From NCBI GenBank assembly GCA_938038035.1, contig CALHQV010000132.1, positions 8,789-72,788 on the forward strand: a stretch of 64,000 bases of DNA. Direction: 5' to 3'. How positions within the stretch are numbered: the stretch's first letter is position 1; each line of letters begins with the position of its first letter. Positions 54,292 to 62,375 of this stretch are shown one piece after another. The notes beneath the pieces were generated by a model. The model saw only the letters and a program-made list of their open reading frames with translations. It searched no databases and was not told the origin of the DNA. The translations under genes and the position numbers were made by a program. The DNA is from an uncultured Gemella sp. (GTDB lineage Bacteria > Bacillota > Bacilli > Staphylococcales > Gemellaceae).

Positions 54292-55548
54292 ATGGATGTT
54301 GTAAATATGGGTATGACTGCTGTAAACGTAATCGGTAACCAGCTTAAAGCTAATGCTGCCAAAATGATTGCATCTGATTACAACAGCGCTACTTCAAAAT
54401 CATTATCACAATACACCACAGAATTACAATTACGACCTACGTTTGCTATTGAGACAGAGTTACTTAATGACTCGAATATGTCTACATTAATTCAGACAGG
54501 TTTAGCAAACTATGCCGGTTATTATATTGTTGCTTTGTCCATTGATAATACAGTCAATGGCGTAAGTATCGGTAAAGCATTGGGTAAATACTCACCTACA
54601 CGCGATGCGGTAGGTGCTGCTGTTAGTGTGATGGGCAATACGATTGCTACCGTATCCACATCTTCATATAAACCGGCCATCGTTAGTGGCAACACTACCT
54701 TGTCTACACTGAGTAATAAGATTAGTGTACCGGCTATGATTCCAGATTTACCGAGTAAATATTTAGCTAAATTAGAGGTATCTACAGAGGCTACTTACCA
54801 CGATCCTGTTAATCCAGAAGATGATTTTGGTGATATCATTCTAAACGAACGTAATCGTGTGAATGATGTCTCTACTTCTGCTAATGAAGATGTAACTGAA
54901 GAAATTAATAAGTTAGCTAATCTAGGTGCTGGTCGTATTTTGACAGTAGATGTTTCTCGTGATAAAGCTAAAGCTACAGTAAATATCTTATTGAAACCAG
55001 AATTGAAATCTATTCGTTCTAACATGTTGGTTGAGATTGCCGGTATTACTAAGAAACCTAAATCCATGCGTGAGCGTTTAATTGCTTACTTTGACCGTGG
55101 TACCATTAATTCTGCTTTTGACTTATTGGTTTGCCGTGACTTAATTGAAGCACATCGTCGTAACCTAGTAGAAGATACAACTGGTTATTACGAGAAAACA
55201 CATAATCGTAATGTGAATAATAAAACTGCTGCCATGTTAACTGGTGAGTTCTCTGTAGGTACTGTTGCGAATACTTGGATTATTTCCGATGCTACACGCA
55301 CACGTATTCAAGCGACTATTGGTGCTAAATTGGATAATAAACGTGCTCGTGATAAATTCTTCGAAGAATCAGGTATCATGACTCTGATTGTCTATAACCA
55401 AGACTACCAACGTATTTTCATTTACAATCACGGTATCGACGATGTATCTGAAATTTCTATGAACTATCTTGAGAAGAAAACTAAGTCTGATTTATTTGAC
55501 ATGGATGTATTCAAAATGCTCTCTCAAGGTTCTGCACCTATTATTTAA
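54292..55548 (+). CDS. Virion protein candidate, 418 aa
   Basis: The family is not recognised. The ATG follows AAAAAGGAATTCGTT. The N-terminal third is helical and rich in small residues (VSIGKALGKYSPTRDAVGAA), a middle region is acidic and the C-terminus is mixed. It begins a plus-strand operon with the 304-aa and 259-aa genes (gaps of 14 bp each). The location between baseplate-like and MSLF-type genes suggests a structural role. Confidence 0.72.
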   Translation: MDVVNMGMTAVNVIGNQLKANAAKMIASDYNSATSKSLSQYTTELQLRPTFAIETELLNDSNMSTLIQTGLANYAGYYIVALSIDNTVNGVSIGKALGKYSPTRDAVGAAVSVMGNTIATVSTSSYKPAIVSGNTTLSTLSNKISVPAMIPDLPSKYLAKLEVSTEATYHDPVNPEDDFGDIILNERNRVNDVSTSANEDVTEEINKLANLGAGRILTVDVSRDKAKATVNILLKPELKSIRSNMLVEIAGITKKPKSMRERLIAYFDRGTINSAFDLLVCRDLIEAHRRNLVEDTTGYYEKTHNRNVNNKTAAMLTGEFSVGTVANTWIISDATRTRIQATIGAKLDNKRARDKFFEESGIMTLIVYNQDYQRIFIYNHGIDDVSEISMNYLEKKTKSDLFDMDVFKMLSQGSAPII

Positions 55549-55562
55549 AAAGGATATTTAAC

Positions 55563-56477
55563 ATGTTTGGTAATATTTTAAGTAGTTTAATGAATACCTT
55601 TAAATCTGATGATATTTCAGATACGCTAATCGATACACGTAATCGTATTCGTGATGGTGCTCTTGAAGTGGTACAAAGCTGTATCCAAGATACTCAAAAT
55701 GTAGACTTCAGTAAAAACATGGAATATAAATCTACATTAGCAGCGATTCATCGTAACTACCCACGTGGTACGGCTAAGTTAGATTTGTTTCAAGCCTATG
55801 GTTTAATCCTGAATAACTGCGATAAACACTTGGATGAGTTGATTGGTTTAGTAACAAAATACTTTACTAAAACTGTAGATAAAGACTCCATGACTTATGC
55901 TCGTGGTCAAATTATGGCTTTAGGTAAGACTATTGATTTTGTCGGTGAGTTCATTCCTAAACACTGCCGTTACGTTATTGTTAAACAAAATGAATTAGCA
56001 GGTGGTTTAAAAGCTGAAAAAGTCATCTCACGTGGTCAAATCAATTACATTAAAGAAAACACTGTAGAATTCTACAAAGCACTGATTTCTCTAGCCAGTA
56101 TCAATATTGGTGAAATTGAGAAGATGTTAAAAGAGATTCCTGATGTCGTCATCAGTGAAGATGGTGCTGAAACAAAAATGTTTAAACAACATAAGTTAGA
56201 CCCGTCTGGTACTTTGAATAACTTCTTATCTGCTTCTACTAATCCATTCTATTATATTGGTATGGCCATTGTGGATTATCAGCATAACAAATATAAACTG
56301 GCTAAAGAAGAAGTAGAATCTATTAAGATTGAATTAGAAGCCATGAATAGCCAATTGGCTAATGGTCAAGTAGATGCTTATACTGAACGCCAACGCGACT
56401 TGGCTATTGAGCGTATGCAGAAGTTAGAGTATCAAATTTCTAAATACGAAGAAAAAGCACGAAATACCAAGTATTAA
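55563..56477 (+). CDS. Virion protein candidate with coiled-coil end, 304 aa
   Basis: The family is not recognised. The protein is predicted to be nearly all helical. A short hydrophobic turn NPFYYIGMAIVDYQ at about 235-248 is followed by a long charged coiled coil to the C-terminus. The ATG follows AAAAGGATATTTAAC. It lies 14 bp after the 418-aa gene. Confidence 0.72.
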   Translation: MFGNILSSLMNTFKSDDISDTLIDTRNRIRDGALEVVQSCIQDTQNVDFSKNMEYKSTLAAIHRNYPRGTAKLDLFQAYGLILNNCDKHLDELIGLVTKYFTKTVDKDSMTYARGQIMALGKTIDFVGEFIPKHCRYVIVKQNELAGGLKAEKVISRGQINYIKENTVEFYKALISLASINIGEIEKMLKEIPDVVISEDGAETKMFKQHKLDPSGTLNNFLSASTNPFYYIGMAIVDYQHNKYKLAKEEVESIKIELEAMNSQLANGQVDAYTERQRDLAIERMQKLEYQISKYEEKARNTKY

Positions 56478-56491
56478 GAAAGGAATAACAA

Positions 56492-57271
56492 ATGCATATT
56501 CAAGAAAAGAAAGTCATTTATATTCCACGTAAACAGAAACCATTAGATAGAAAAGATATTTATCAAGATGATAATATCCGTTGTTTCCCAGTAGATAATA
56601 TTCATTCCACTTATGGTTTGGTTTATAACGCTCTTTACGAGATTGAGCAAGATACTAAGAAATACAATGGTTATAACCAACCTAATACTGTTTGTAATGG
56701 TAAGGGTCCTGGTATTGTATTTCTAAATGGTATTGGTGATGTTGATATGGTTTATCAAACTTATACTCGACATCCAGACTGGTTCAAAGGTAGTTCTTTA
56801 GAAGCACTGAAAAACCGTGAGACTGTTTATAATCTTACTTATAATCTATTAAGTAGTGACTGGTATACTTTATTAAGTAATTATGCTTCTACTGGAAAAT
56901 TGGGTTATAATGAGTTTATGGCATTTGCTGATGCACTAAAAGAAATCGGTATTGTTCGTCAACCTAAAGACAAACCAAGATATACATTGAAACAACACTC
57001 TCGTCGTCAAGACGATTTCTACACTGAACATCAAATTACTCATTTTGAACTGGGTTCTATTATTAAATATGTTCCAGAACTACACGGTAACTTTGATGAT
57101 GTTGTATTTGGTGAGCCGAATAAAATCAATACTGCTAATCTGATTCGCCATTGTATTAGTTACGGTGGTATTGGTTATTTGGTAGAATTGTTGAAAGTAC
57201 TGTATGGTACTCGAACTATCGTAGGTTCTGACCCTTATTATTTACTATTAAATAGTAGTAAAGACTATTAA
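56492..57271 (+). CDS. Unknown 259-aa protein
   Basis: The family is not recognised. The ATG follows AGAAAGGAATAACAA. The protein is basic near the N-terminus (KKVIYIPRKQKPLDRKD) and has a Gly-rich patch (VCNGKGPGIVFLNGIGDVDM). It contains no P-loop or known catalytic motif that I can confirm. It is the last large gene of the operon. Confidence 0.72.
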   Translation: MHIQEKKVIYIPRKQKPLDRKDIYQDDNIRCFPVDNIHSTYGLVYNALYEIEQDTKKYNGYNQPNTVCNGKGPGIVFLNGIGDVDMVYQTYTRHPDWFKGSSLEALKNRETVYNLTYNLLSSDWYTLLSNYASTGKLGYNEFMAFADALKEIGIVRQPKDKPRYTLKQHSRRQDDFYTEHQITHFELGSIIKYVPELHGNFDDVVFGEPNKINTANLIRHCISYGGIGYLVELLKVLYGTRTIVGSDPYYLLLNSSKDY

Positions 57272-57287
57272 GTAAAGGTAGAGAGTA

Positions 57288-57338
57288 ATGGAAAACGATT
57301 ACATGTTGCTAGGTACTCGCCTAGTGGTTAAGAAATGA
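57288..57338 (+). CDS. Possible 16-aa micro-ORF
   Basis: ATG...TGA encodes MENDYMLLGTRLVVKK after AAGGTAGAGAGTA. It fills the space between two structural genes. It may be real or a leader peptide; only the ribosome binding site supports it. Confidence 0.3.
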   Translation: MENDYMLLGTRLVVKK

Positions 57339-57356
57339 AGTTAAAAGGATAATAAA

Positions 57357-58916
57357 ATGAGTTTATTTGACTTGTCTTCAGAAGAAGATAAAAGCATGGT
57401 AACTTCTGGTGTAGAAGGTGACTATGAAGAGCCAGAAGAAGTACATCCAGAAGCAGCCGGTGCCGAAGGTGAACAGATTGAACATTTGTCACGTGTATTG
57501 AATACTATTGATTCATTAGAATCTGCTCGTGTAACTTACATGGAAATGAAACAAAATGAAGCAGAATATGGTATTGAAAGTATGCGTACAATCAATCAAG
57601 TTCTTTCTGAACGCATTACTATGGCATACCAAATGAATGGTTTAAAAGAAGAATTCCCTGTACATATTTCTACAGAATCTTTCTCTACATTACATGGTTC
57701 ACGCAATGCCATTACATTGGCATTAGAAGAATTAGATGGTCGTATTGCCGTACTGTCTACAGAAGCCAACCACTTCCTAGCTCGATTCTGGCGTAATACT
57801 AAAGAGTTCTTTGGTGATGAATTTAAACGTATTGAACGTGTTAAAGACACTATTAAAACTTTGATTGAAGATATTGAAAACGGTACTTTTGTTACTGATA
57901 AAACTATTAAAGTAATGAACCCTAAAGCCATTACAATTGGTGGTAATCTGGCTATTGAAAAAGTAATCTCTAACATTGAAGAAGGTGTTAAACGTTACTT
58001 TGGTAATGGTAAAATCATGAATGAGTATTTCTCTAATCTAGAGAAGTCTTGCGATTTCTATAAAACACTAGATTGGACTAATGAAAAAGAAGTAGAAGCA
58101 GCTGTTAGTAGAAAGAACTTCTTTACATTAGGTGCTCCTTTTAGAGAAACCAGTGAGAAAAGTGATCGTTTTAATTACTACGAATGGGAAGTTTCTGATT
58201 TAAATGGTATGTCCATTCCAATGCCTAAAGGTAATGCTTCTTTAATTCCTAGTACACCTTATTCTACGCACCATGGTAGTCACATGGGTTCTGGCTTTAA
58301 AGGTAAAGTAAAAAATACCGAACCTCGTAATTTGCCAGTTATGGATAAAGATAAATTAGTAAAAGCATTAAATAGTTTATTAGATTGTTTGGATTCTTTA
58401 CCTGATACTGATCGGTTAACTGGTTTATCTCGTAATATGAAAAAAGACATTAAGCGATTAACTGAGAAAAATATTTCTCTAGCTGCTAAACAAAATGTTA
58501 AAAAAGAATGGGATAAAGATAACTGGAAAGAACTTGCTGGTTCCTTAGTTGTTCCTATTGGTATATTAGCAACAAAAGGTCCCGTTGCCGTTGGTGTTTA
58601 CCTCATGAAACAAGCTGCTGACTTTAATGCTGTGATGGCAGCTGCATCTGGCAATAACGATCCTAGATTAGCTATTGGTTTAAATGATGCTATGACTTAT
58701 AGCCATGATAATAAATATATTCAAGGTCTCGGCCAAGGTTTTACCAATACTGTCTTTAAAGGTTTAGTTCTTAAACAGATGAATGAGTCTTTTGAGAATA
58801 AAGTAACCTTGTTCTTTATTGGTCTTTATCGTGAGCTATACGCACTCGTTAAATCTACAGCTAATGGTTTATTGAGTTATGGTTATCGATGCATTGGTAA
58901 ATCTAATAAAATCTAA
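57357..58916 (+). CDS. MSLF-type internal virion protein, 519 aa
   Basis: The protein begins MSLFDLSSEED and has an acidic N-terminal region. Near residue 105 is ISTESF, an S-T-E site that fits cleavage by a phiKZ-type prohead protease. After it comes a helical region with HFLARFWRNTKEFFGDEFKR, followed by a basic middle. The 520-aa protein at 62376 has the same plan (MSLFD, acidic region, ATESF, amphipathic helix), so the two are probably distant paralogues. Both end just before the same 35-bp terminator sequence. Head-internal or inner-body proteins of phiKZ are processed in this way. Confidence 0.7.
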   Translation: MSLFDLSSEEDKSMVTSGVEGDYEEPEEVHPEAAGAEGEQIEHLSRVLNTIDSLESARVTYMEMKQNEAEYGIESMRTINQVLSERITMAYQMNGLKEEFPVHISTESFSTLHGSRNAITLALEELDGRIAVLSTEANHFLARFWRNTKEFFGDEFKRIERVKDTIKTLIEDIENGTFVTDKTIKVMNPKAITIGGNLAIEKVISNIEEGVKRYFGNGKIMNEYFSNLEKSCDFYKTLDWTNEKEVEAAVSRKNFFTLGAPFRETSEKSDRFNYYEWEVSDLNGMSIPMPKGNASLIPSTPYSTHHGSHMGSGFKGKVKNTEPRNLPVMDKDKLVKALNSLLDCLDSLPDTDRLTGLSRNMKKDIKRLTEKNISLAAKQNVKKEWDKDNWKELAGSLVVPIGILATKGPVAVGVYLMKQAADFNAVMAAASGNNDPRLAIGLNDAMTYSHDNKYIQGLGQGFTNTVFKGLVLKQMNESFENKVTLFFIGLYRELYALVKSTANGLLSYGYRCIGKSNKI

Positions 58917-58924
58917 CTATTAGA

Positions 58925-58959
58925 TATTTAGACACTACACGGATACCCGTGTAGTGTCT
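58925..58959 (+). terminator. Terminator identical to one at the window end
   Basis: AGACACTACACGG pairs with CCGTGTAGTGTCT. The 35-base stretch 58925-58959 recurs exactly at 63966-64000. Confidence 0.85.
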
Positions 58960-58989
58960 ATTTATTACTATGTTTCAATGTATTCTAGA

Positions 58990-59038
58990 TTTTTTCAAAC
59001 CTATACTACTATAGTGGAAAGAGAGAGGAATCTTTCCA
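58990..59038 (+). promoter_or_regulatory. Promoter-hairpin leader module, copy 4
   Basis: TTTTTTCAAACCTATACTAC is followed by the hairpin TGGAAAGA 59015-59022 with TCTTTCCA 59031-59038. Its whole leader resembles that of the metallopeptidase at 43.2 kb. Confidence 0.72.
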
Positions 59039-59077
59039 TTTTAATTCTTTCAACAAACAACCAAAAGGAGTATTACT

Positions 59078-59635
59078 ATGTTTTTGACATTAAACGTATC
59101 TAAAGAGATTTTTGATAAATGGGTTTCTGTAGCAAAAGAAACCCGCGAAGCAGATAATTTCTACGACACACCTCATGGTCGTAGAACAATTGACGGTAAC
59201 ATCTTTCCACCAATTGTCACACGCGTAACTAAGTTTTATAACCGCGATGATAATGAGGTAAAATGCGGTTGGACTACATCAGAAGATGTAGCTCAATATG
59301 TTACCTGTGGTGGTAACGCATGGGGAATGAAAGAGGAAGGCGATAAATACATTGCCTACTTCTCAGGTCGCCGGAGCCGTATTCGTGACTTCATCGAAAT
59401 GATGAAGGATTCTAACCCAGCATTTAAGAAGGAAAGTGCTGACATCACAGTTTACGAGTCTGCTGCCCCATCAGATATGCACTGGTGGGAAATCAAGGAC
59501 GAATACGAAGCACGTAAAGCTGTGGAAAAAGAAGCAGCTAAAAAACGCGCAGCGGATAACCGTCGTAAAAGCGACCGTCGCTTCTCAAAAGAGAATAACC
59601 CGTTCTCTGTTTTAAAAGGAATTCAAAATAAATAG
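59078..59635 (+). CDS. Accessory protein, paralogue family member 1 (185 aa)
   Basis: The family is not recognised. The ATG follows AAAAGGAGTATTACT. It shares a pattern with the next gene: VSKEIFDKWV near the start, and later GGNAWGMKEEGDKYIAYFSG and RIRDFIEMMKD. The C-terminal 50 residues are strongly basic (KAVEKEAAKKRAADNRRKSD), which suggests nucleic acid contact. Codons are richer in GAC and CGC than in neighbours, hinting at high expression or separate origin. It has its own promoter module. Confidence 0.75.
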   Translation: MFLTLNVSKEIFDKWVSVAKETREADNFYDTPHGRRTIDGNIFPPIVTRVTKFYNRDDNEVKCGWTTSEDVAQYVTCGGNAWGMKEEGDKYIAYFSGRRSRIRDFIEMMKDSNPAFKKESADITVYESAAPSDMHWWEIKDEYEARKAVEKEAAKKRAADNRRKSDRRFSKENNPFSVLKGIQNK

Positions 59636-59654
59636 GATTATTTAAGTACAGGGT

Positions 59655-59683
59655 CTAGAGAGGTACTGCCACTATCTCTCTAG
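59655..59683 (+). terminator. Hairpin with a loop complementary to the next hairpin's loop
   Basis: CTAGAGAG pairs with CTCTCTAG. Its loop holds ACTGCCACT (59665-59673), the exact complement of AGTGGCAGT in the loop at 60136-60144. Confidence 0.6.
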
Positions 59684-59728
59684 CTTACTTAATTCTATTT
59701 ACCAAACAAACAACGAAAGGAAAGAGAT

Positions 59729-60100
59729 ATGAAATTATTCAAACAAATCAAAGTCAATGCCGACACATTCCAAAAATGGGTAGAAGCATCTATCCCAGGA
59801 TTGGAACATGGCTGGTGGGAGATGTTTGTATCCAACCCAGTAACACCATCTGAAGAAGATGATGTATGGGACATAGCTCTCAAATCGGCAATGTCATCGA
59901 CAGATGTAGAGGTACGTAACATCATCGGTAATGGTGATGTTATGGGTTGCCGAAAATCCGAAGAACACTTCCACTGTTTCTTCCTGGGTGACGCAGAACG
60001 CGTTAACGCCCTTGAAGAAATGATGCGTGAAGTCGAAGAAAACTTCACGCTCGACCAGTGGCGTGAAATCGCGGAAGGAATAGAGGTTAGTGTAGACTAA
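59729..60100 (+). CDS. Accessory protein, paralogue family member 2 (123 aa)
   Basis: The ATG follows GAAAGGAAAGAGAT. The parallel with the 185-aa protein is visible by eye: VNADTFQKWVEA at the start, then a Gly-containing turn, HFHCFFLGDAERVNALEEMM and a charged end. It is acidic and lacks the basic tail of the 185-aa protein. Codon use is also like that gene. The two are probably duplicated and diverged. The function is unknown. Confidence 0.75.
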   Translation: MKLFKQIKVNADTFQKWVEASIPGLEHGWWEMFVSNPVTPSEEDDVWDIALKSAMSSTDVEVRNIIGNGDVMGCRKSEEHFHCFFLGDAERVNALEEMMREVEENFTLDQWREIAEGIEVSVD

Positions 60101-60122
60101 TCTCTATAAATAAGATAGATAC

Positions 60123-60157
60123 AAGTAAAGGCGGCAGTGGCAGTGCTACCTTTACTT
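60123..60157 (+). terminator. 9-bp hairpin with GGCAGT-repeat loop
   Basis: AAGTAAAGG pairs with CCTTTACTT. The loop contains GGCAGTGGCAGT, complementary over nine bases to the loop at 59665-59673. Confidence 0.6.
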
Positions 60158-60198
60158 ATTTAAACTATCTTATTTTTTATTTTAAAAAGGAAACTAAC

Positions 60199-60573
60199 AT
60201 GAATATTGTTGAAAAAATGTCTCGTACTAATTACGAAGCGTTTGTATCACTTATAACCGACTCAAATAGAGTGGATAGTAATTGGAGTATTAAGGTAGAC
60301 GATAGTGAAAATAACTATCCAAGAAACAATAAAACTATTCACGATATATTACTAACAACCGATAAAGTGACAATTACCCATAGATTCCAAAACAATGACA
60401 TTATAGTTGTTTGTAAATCATTTGATAAATACACATTATCTTATCAAGGTAGTGGTAAATATATAAAAGAATACGAGGGATTAATAGATAAGATAGTTGA
60501 AGGGAGCACACCTGTCTCATCTAGCATACCAAGTGCGTCATCAACATATAGATATACAAATAGCAGTGAGTAA
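60199..60573 (+). CDS. Unknown 124-aa protein, possibly family member 3
   Basis: The ATG follows AAAAAGGAAACTAAC. The layout resembles the two genes before it: SRTNYEAFVSLI near the start, and DKYTLSYQGSGKYIKEYEGL where they have the aromatic/Gly turn and helix. Identity is too low to be sure. The end is Ser/Thr/Pro-rich and flexible. Base composition returns to the AT-rich average of the genome. Confidence 0.7.
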   Translation: MNIVEKMSRTNYEAFVSLITDSNRVDSNWSIKVDDSENNYPRNNKTIHDILLTTDKVTITHRFQNNDIIVVCKSFDKYTLSYQGSGKYIKEYEGLIDKIVEGSTPVSSSIPSASSTYRYTNSSE

Positions 60574-60576
60574 ATC

Positions 60577-60610
60577 TATTAGAGAGACAGTAAATACTGT
60601 CTCTCTAATA
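60577..60610. terminator. 14-bp bidirectional terminator
   Basis: TATTAGAGAGACAG pairs with CTGTCTCTCTAATA around TAAATA between convergent genes. Confidence 0.8.
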
Positions 60611-60631
60611 AACATTACTTTAATTTATTTT

Positions 60632-61207
60632 TTAATCTAATTTAGGTAAATGACCTTTTTCAGTAGCCTTCTTCAAGTAAGACATAAACTTCTTACCAGT
60701 CAACCAAACATCTTTATCTCGTTTTGCAGCTTTTTCATAAAGCTTTTTAGGTAAGATGTTTTTAAAGCATTTAATCATTTCAGATTTATCCAAATGACTA
60801 GCATAATCTTTAATGTCACTGGCTTTACCAAACATACCAGAGAATGCAGTGTGAATCATGATAGTAGCATCTGGATTAACATCGTACTTACTAGCCAATG
60901 GTAACAATTGTGTAAAGATAACAATAGCTGCTGAACAAGCTTGACCAGTAATATATAATTCCAGACATCCACCTTTTTTACTATACTCTTGGATATAGTA
61001 AATGATTTCATTCATGATGTGTACATAACCACCAGGAGAATTGATAAAAAGCCTAAGTGTCGTATTAACAGGATGTTCTGTAACAATACGTAAGTCATTT
61101 AAGAATTCTTTCTGAGTATCATCGTAAATACCACCAGATAGATAAAGAGAGTATGTTTTAGCTACAGTGTGTTTAATAATAGTGCTAGATAATTCTAATC
61201 CTGCCAT
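60632..61207 (-). CDS. ClpP-like serine protease
   Basis: The 191-aa protein has the ClpP/S14 layout: FINSPGGY (residues 54-61, oxyanion hole), GQACSAA with nucleophile Ser92, TIMIHTAFSG with His119, and DVWLTGKKF with probable catalytic Asp166. Length is about that of one ClpP subunit, so a self-assembling barrel is possible. It could degrade proteins with a host or phage ATPase, or act in head maturation, for which some phages use a ClpP-fold enzyme. It is the last gene of a three-gene minus-strand unit. The ATG follows AAGGAAAACTAAAA. Confidence 0.87.
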   Translation of the reverse strand: MAGLELSSTIIKHTVAKTYSLYLSGGIYDDTQKEFLNDLRIVTEHPVNTTLRLFINSPGGYVHIMNEIIYYIQEYSKKGGCLELYITGQACSAAIVIFTQLLPLASKYDVNPDATIMIHTAFSGMFGKASDIKDYASHLDKSEMIKCFKNILPKKLYEKAAKRDKDVWLTGKKFMSYLKKATEKGHLPKLD

Positions 61208-61219
61208 TTTTAGTTTTCC

Positions 61220-61669
61220 TTATTTAAAGACAATTTCAGTAATACTTTCGTCTATGTTTGTTGTATAATATATTCTTTTACTGCCTAATTCTAAGTTATT
61301 ATAAATTCTATCTTGGATAATATTTCTAAAACCTAATTTACAATAACAACCATTTTCTTGTAACATGGTAGAAATTTTAAGATCAAACAATTGTGAAATC
61401 TTACCATTTCCATCTTCACCAAAGAATGTAAGTACATCATCCTTGTTAAAGTCAGTAATATACTCACCTTGTTCTTCTGAAAAACGACAGAACGTAGTGA
61501 GAAACCAACCAAAACTCAACGTATCTATTTTTCTAGATTTAAAAAGTTCAGTTAAATAATCTTGGTATTCAACAATTGCTTCATTTAATTCGTCAGTTTT
61601 CTCTTTAATAGATTCTTCCAAATCACGAATCTTAGTTAAAAAACCATTAATTTTATCTTTAGTTTCCAT
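61220..61669 (-). CDS. Unknown 149-aa protein with N-terminal coiled coil
   Basis: The family is not recognised. Residues about 5-45 form a charged heptad-like helix (FLTKIRDLEESIKEKTDELN). A mixed alpha/beta region follows. The ATG follows AAGGATTAGGAAA. It lies 12 bp before the ClpP-like gene and 11 bp after the 167-aa gene, so co-expression with the protease is likely; an adaptor or substrate role is speculation. Confidence 0.75.
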   Translation of the reverse strand: METKDKINGFLTKIRDLEESIKEKTDELNEAIVEYQDYLTELFKSRKIDTLSFGWFLTTFCRFSEEQGEYITDFNKDDVLTFFGEDGNGKISQLFDLKISTMLQENGCYCKLGFRNIIQDRIYNNLELGSKRIYYTTNIDESITEIVFK

Positions 61670-61680
61670 TTTCCTAATCC

Positions 61681-62184
61681 TTAATCTACAATCTTTATTT
61701 GAAGTAAATCTTGTAAAGACCCAATAAACGTTATGTGACTTGTATCTACATTAAATTCTTTATTTGAAATAAACCCTTTAATGTAATAAAGAGCACTTCC
61801 ATTAGAATTATTAAGCATAGTTTTAATCTTATCACATGCTAACTCGTATAGTTCAAAATTATCCTTGTAATCAGGTAATTCAGAACATTTAATGGCATCT
61901 ACCATAGACAGTACATCATCATGAAAGTTGTAAAAATAGAAGATACTGTTAGGTACAGATACTCTACTGTCAGCAATTAATCTAGCTACTTTAGTATAAT
62001 CTACTGATGCCTTAATTGATTTAATACCATTCCACTGAATAGTCTTAAGATTCAATATAGATTCTATCTTTTTATCATTTTCTTTAAGTTCTCTCTTCAA
62101 TTCCGCGATTGTGGATTCTAAATAGCTATTTTCATCAATTAAATAATCAGGGATGAGTTTTTCATCTGGTTCATTTATTTCCAT
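61681..62184 (-). CDS. Unknown 167-aa protein with N-terminal coiled coil
   Basis: The family is not recognised. An acidic start is followed by a helix of heptad type at about residues 20-45 (YLESTIAELKRELKENDKKI) and a mixed C-terminal domain. The layout is like the 149-aa neighbour, although sequences differ. The ATG follows AAAGGAAAATAAA. It is the first gene of the minus-strand unit that ends with the ClpP-like protease. Confidence 0.75.
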   Translation of the reverse strand: MEINEPDEKLIPDYLIDENSYLESTIAELKRELKENDKKIESILNLKTIQWNGIKSIKASVDYTKVARLIADSRVSVPNSIFYFYNFHDDVLSMVDAIKCSELPDYKDNFELYELACDKIKTMLNNSNGSALYYIKGFISNKEFNVDTSHITFIGSLQDLLQIKIVD

Positions 62185-62246
62185 TTTATTTTCCTTTTAT
62201 AAAACGTCAATGTTGGTAAAATACTACTTATATATGGTAAATAGCT

Positions 62247-62312
62247 AAAGTATTATTTTCTGTTAAGTACGTTATACCGAAACGTATTTTGACTCTATGT
62301 TAGTAATACTTT
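62247..62312 (+). other. Structured 5' leader of the 520-aa gene
   Basis: AAAGTATTA 62247-62255 pairs with TAATACTTT 62304-62312, and ACGTT/AACGT (62269-62273 with 62281-62285) forms an inner hairpin. It lies 64 bp before the gene and may stabilise the mRNA or regulate translation. Confidence 0.5.
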
Positions 62313-62375
62313 AAAAGATTCTGAGTAAAACAAATTCCAAACAAATTTATTTTACTAGTTAAAAAAGGATTTATT

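Noticed and set aside
54255..54362. Longer N-terminus for the 392-aa gene
   Set aside because: It overlaps the divergent 418-aa gene, whereas the ATG at 54254 has a correct AAAGG site.
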